DNA from: Streptomyces anulatus
GTDB taxonomy: Bacteria > Actinomycetota > Actinomycetes > Streptomycetales > Streptomycetaceae
DNA length: 64,000 bases
Assembly: GCF_014650675.1 (NCBI RefSeq)
Contig: NZ_BMVK01000019.1
Coordinates: 122,699-186,698 of the forward strand
Reading direction: 5' to 3'
Part shown: positions 61,567-64,000 of the stretch, piece after piece
Layout of the letters: each line of letters begins with the position of its first letter
Numbering within the stretch: the stretch's first letter is position 1
Program-made: the position numbers and the translations under genes
The notes under the pieces: generated by a model
The model's database searches: none
What the model saw: the letters and a program-made list of their open reading frames with translations, nothing else
What the model was told of the DNA's origin: nothing

Positions 61567-62220
61567 GTGGCAGCACCCACAGGCGGGCACCCATACGACG
61601 GTGACCAGAGGGTTCCGGGTGAGCACGGTGACAACCGTTTCGGCTTCCCTGCCGCACCTGGCGGACAGGGCCCCGGTCAGTACCAGCCATATCAGGAGCC
61701 GCAGCACCAACAGCAGCAGGGCGCTCACAGCGCGCAGGGGTCCGAGTGGCCCCCGCAGCAGCCGGGGGCGGGGTGGCCGCAGCAACCGCAGCAGCCCCAC
61801 CGGTACGACGCGCCCCAGCAGCCACGCATTCAGCCGGTGCAGCAGCGGCAGGCTCCCGAGCCCGCCAAGCCCGCCGCGCACAACCCGCTGGTCCGTCCGT
61901 ACGCCATGACCGGCGGCCGGACCCGACCGCGTTACCAGCTCGCCATCGAGGCACTGGTCAGCACCACGGCCGATCTGTCCCGGCTGCAAGGGCAGTTGCC
62001 CGAGCACCAGCGGATCTGCCGGCTCTGCATCGAGATCAAGTCGGTCGCCGAGATCTCGGCCCTTCTCTCGATCCCCCTCGGCGTTGCCCGGATCCTCGTC
62101 GCCGACCTGGCCGAGGCCGGACTCGTCGCTATCCATCAGCCCGGCGGCGACGAGGCCGCCGGCGGCCAGCCAGATGTGACACTGCTCGAAAGGGTGCTCA
62201 GTGGACTTCGCAAGCTCTAG
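61567..62220 (+). CDS. cvnC2: Conservon DUF742 protein CvnC (second set), extended N-terminus
   Basis: 217 residues: about 100 Gln/Pro/Gly-rich residues (QYQPYQEPQHQQQQGAHSAQ), then the DUF742 core (NPLVRPYAMTGGRTRPRYQL, LCIEIKSVAEISALLSIPLG). CvnC1 has only about 25 residues before the core. GTG 61567 has a perfect GGAGGA site. Its 3' end overlaps cvnD2 by 20 bp, as in the first set. Confidence 0.92.
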   Translation: MAAPTGGHPYDGDQRVPGEHGDNRFGFPAAPGGQGPGQYQPYQEPQHQQQQGAHSAQGSEWPPQQPGAGWPQQPQQPHRYDAPQQPRIQPVQQRQAPEPAKPAAHNPLVRPYAMTGGRTRPRYQLAIEALVSTTADLSRLQGQLPEHQRICRLCIEIKSVAEISALLSIPLGVARILVADLAEAGLVAIHQPGGDEAAGGQPDVTLLERVLSGLRKL

Positions 62221-62782
62221 CGGCGGAGCGGCCCGCTCCACTACCTCGGCGAAGATCGTGGTGGCAGGGGGCTTCGGCGTGGGTAAGACCACGTTTGTCG
62301 GTGCCGTTTCGGAGATCAACCCGCTGCGCACCGAAGCCGTGATGACGTCCGCCTCGGCGGGCATCGACGACCTGACCCACACCGGGGACAAGACCACCAC
62401 GACGGTGGCCATGGACTTCGGACGCATCACCCTGGACCAGGACCTGATCCTGTACCTCTTCGGTACACCCGGTCAGGACCGCTTCTGGTTCATGTGGGAC
62501 GACCTGGTCCGCGGCGCGATCGGCGCCGTCGTCCTCGTCGACACCCGCCGCCTCGCCGACTGCTTCCCCGCCGTCGACTACTTCGAGAACAGCGGGCTCC
62601 CCTTCGTCATCGCCCTCAACGGCTTCGACGGACACCAGCCCTACACCCCCGACGAGGTACGCGAAGCGCTCCAGATCGGGCCCGACGCACCCATCATCAC
62701 GACGGACGCCCGCCACCGCGCGGACGCCAAGAGCGCGCTCATCACGCTGGTCGAGCACGCCCTGATGGCGCGGCTCCGCTAG
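62201..62782 (+). CDS. cvnD2: Conservon small GTPase CvnD (second set)
   Basis: 193-residue GTPase differing from CvnD1 at only five residues (positions 10, 11, 13, in KSALIT for KSGLIT, and the final Arg for Lys). G1 GGFGVGKT and NGFD are the same. At DNA level the central part has only a handful of silent changes, while both ends diverge, which suggests gene conversion. Last gene of the second conservon, followed by a strong terminator. Confidence 0.93.
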   Translation: MDFASSSGGAARSTTSAKIVVAGGFGVGKTTFVGAVSEINPLRTEAVMTSASAGIDDLTHTGDKTTTTVAMDFGRITLDQDLILYLFGTPGQDRFWFMWDDLVRGAIGAVVLVDTRRLADCFPAVDYFENSGLPFVIALNGFDGHQPYTPDEVREALQIGPDAPIITTDARHRADAKSALITLVEHALMARLR

Positions 62783-62798
62783 GACGCCGGTCGTACGG

Positions 62799-62842
62799 AG
62801 AAGGGCCCCGCACTCCTCGGGAGTGCGGGGCCCTTCTTTTTA
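62799..62842 (+). terminator. Terminator after cvnD2
   Basis: Perfect 18-bp stem (62799-62816 with 62820-62837), TCG loop, then TTTTTA. It also separates the conservon from the convergent accE. Confidence 0.95.
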
Positions 62843-62871
62843 CGGTCTGCTTTTTACGGTCCCCGAGGGGG

Positions 62872-63075
62872 TCAGCCCTGCCAGCTGTGCGGTGCGCGGA
62901 AGCCCGGCGTGCGCTCCAGACGGCGCCAGCCGGCGGTGTCACGGCCTCGGTGGGCGGGGGCGGCGGGCTGGGCAGCGGCGCGGGCCATCAGGACGGCGGT
63001 GATGGCCGCCAGCTCCTCGGGGTCGGCGTGACCCTTCTCGACGCGCAGGACGGACTCGGCGGACGTCAGGCTCAT
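62872..63075 (-). CDS. accE: Acyl-CoA carboxylase epsilon subunit
   Basis: 67-residue subunit that stimulates the beta-subunit core of actinobacterial acetyl/propionyl-CoA carboxylase. Core: VLRVEKGHADPEELAAITAV, then WRRLERTPGFRAPHSWQG, a known end pattern. GAGGGAGA lies ahead of ATG 63075. Downstream of accB, 71 bp apart, as in S. coelicolor. Confidence 0.92.
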   Translation of the reverse strand: MSLTSAESVLRVEKGHADPEELAAITAVLMARAAAQPAAPAHRGRDTAGWRRLERTPGFRAPHSWQG

Positions 63076-63146
63076 GGTGGGGTGTCTCCCTCTTCTCGGC
63101 AGGATGTCGTGGACCGTGCGGCGGGTCGCGCCGCTGCGGAGGATGA

Positions 63147-64000
63147 CTACTGCGGGGGGTTGCCGTGCTTGCGGGACGGCAGGTCGGCGTGCTTGTTGCG
63201 GAGCATGGCGAGCGAGGCGATGAGCACCTCGCGGGTCTCGGCGGGGTCGATGACGTCATCGACGAGGCCGCGCTCGGCCGCGTAGTAGGGGTGCATCAGC
63301 TCGGCCTTGTACTCCTTCACCATGCGGGTGCGCATGGCCTCGGGGTCCTCGGCTTCGGCGATCTGGCGGCGGAAGATCACGTTGGCCGCGCCCTCCGCGC
63401 CCATCACCGCGATCTCGTTGGTGGGCCAGGCGTAGGTCAGGTCGGCCCCGATGGACTGACTGTCCATGACGATGTACGCGCCTCCGTAGGCCTTCCGCAG
63501 GATCAGCGAGATCCGCGGCACGGTGGCGTTGCAGTAGGCGTAGAGCAGCTTCGCGCCGTGGCGGATGATCCCACCGTGCTCCTGGTCCACGCCCGGCAGG
63601 AAGCCGGGGACGTCCAGAAGGGTGATGATCGGGATATTGAAAGCGTCGCACATCTGGACAAACCGCGCGGCCTTCTCGGAGGCCTCGATGTCCAGCACGC
63701 CCGCCAGCGCCTGCGGCTGGTTGGCGACGATGCCGACGACCTGGCCGTCGAGGCGGGCCATCGCGCAGATGATGTTGCGGGCCCAGCGCTCGTGGATCTC
63801 CAGGTAATCGCCGTCGTCGACGAGCTCCTCGATCACCTTGTGCATGTCGTACGGACGGTTCCCGTCGGCCGGGACCAGATCCAGCAGGACGTCGCCGCGC
63901 CGGTCGGCGGGGTCGTCGCTCTCGACCGTCGGCGGGTTCTCGCGGTTGTTCGAGGGCAGCATCCCGATGAGGTAGCGGACCTCCGCGATGCACGTCTCCT
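63147..64000 (-). CDS. accB: Acyl-CoA carboxylase beta subunit (carboxyltransferase), start cut off
   Basis: Carboxyltransferase of acetyl/propionyl-CoA carboxylase, providing malonyl- or methylmalonyl-CoA. The frame runs through the window edge; about 283 C-terminal residues are present of an expected 520-530. Features: PYDMHKVIEELVDDGDYLEI, NQPQALAGVLDIEASEKAAR, FLPGVDQEHGGIIRHGAKLL and RKAYGGAYIVMDSQSIGADL. Partner of accE. Confidence 0.95.
   Translation of the reverse strand, partial: ETCIAEVRYLIGMLPSNNRENPPTVESDDPADRRGDVLLDLVPADGNRPYDMHKVIEELVDDGDYLEIHERWARNIICAMARLDGQVVGIVANQPQALAGVLDIEASEKAARFVQMCDAFNIPIITLLDVPGFLPGVDQEHGGIIRHGAKLLYAYCNATVPRISLILRKAYGGAYIVMDSQSIGADLTYAWPTNEIAVMGAEGAANVIFRRQIAEAEDPEAMRTRMVKEYKAELMHPYYAAERGLVDDVIDPAETREVLIASLAMLRNKHADLPSRKHGNPPQ

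Noticed and set aside
56873..62782. Repeated cvnD segment as an insertion element
   Set aside because: No transposase, no terminal inverted repeats or target duplication; the repeat coincides with a gene in matching operons.

Overview
This window is a 64 kb stretch of very GC-rich, gene-dense chromosomal core from a Streptomyces. The evidence is the codon bias, the frequent GTG starts, a gene order that matches from memory the S. coelicolor SCO5597 to SCO5535 interval, and genera-specific genes: nsdA, hupS with a lysine-rich tail, ndgR and two conservons. Both ends are cut inside genes: a signal peptidase on the left and an acyl-CoA carboxylase beta subunit on the right. I saw no prophage, transposase, CRISPR array or plasmid gene.

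Left part (1-12.5 kb): a minus-strand ribosome and secretion operon (rpsP, khpA, rimM, trmD, rplS, two type I signal peptidases), a zincin-like protein, a lone methyltransferase, ffh, and the nitrogen operon amtB-glnK-glnD behind a well-spaced GlnR box. Middle-left (12.8-27 kb): nsdA, a small primase/polymerase-like protein, ftsY, a luciferase-like monooxygenase, the glucose permease glcP, smc, a small coiled-coil protein, acyP, a secreted CAP-domain protein, an HxlR regulator and fpg.

Middle (27-43 kb): rnc, rpmF, yceD and a SepIVA-like coiled-coil protein, then coaD, rsmD, recG and a fatty-acid-kinase-like fakA. Next come rpmB, thiD-thiL, a stand-alone Lrp ligand domain, a DUF3515 lipoprotein, ddl, gpsA-plsC, cofC (which lacks an ordinary start codon) and an OB-like small protein. 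Right-middle (43-51 kb): hupS, a small conserved gene, leuCD with divergent ndgR, an array of five Glu/Gln tRNA genes, a HAD hydrolase, and gltX overlapping a fumarylacetoacetase-family gene.

Right part (51-64 kb): a 170-bp imperfect palindrome, a gene for a 60-residue peptide with a repeated NPRRT motif, and then two tandem conservons (cvnABCD twice). Each conservon has a sensor-kinase-like membrane protein, a roadblock protein, a DUF742 protein and a small GTPase. The two GTPase genes are almost identical although the flanking genes have diverged, which points to gene conversion. The window closes with accE and the start-truncated accB.

Functionally, most of the window is housekeeping: both protein halves of the signal recognition pathway (Ffh and FtsY), tRNA and rRNA modification, nitrogen sensing, leucine synthesis and glutamyl-tRNA synthesis. 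The least understood parts are the conservon pair, the repeat peptide and palindrome in front of it, and a few regulatory repeats at the luciferase, glcP and HxlR genes.
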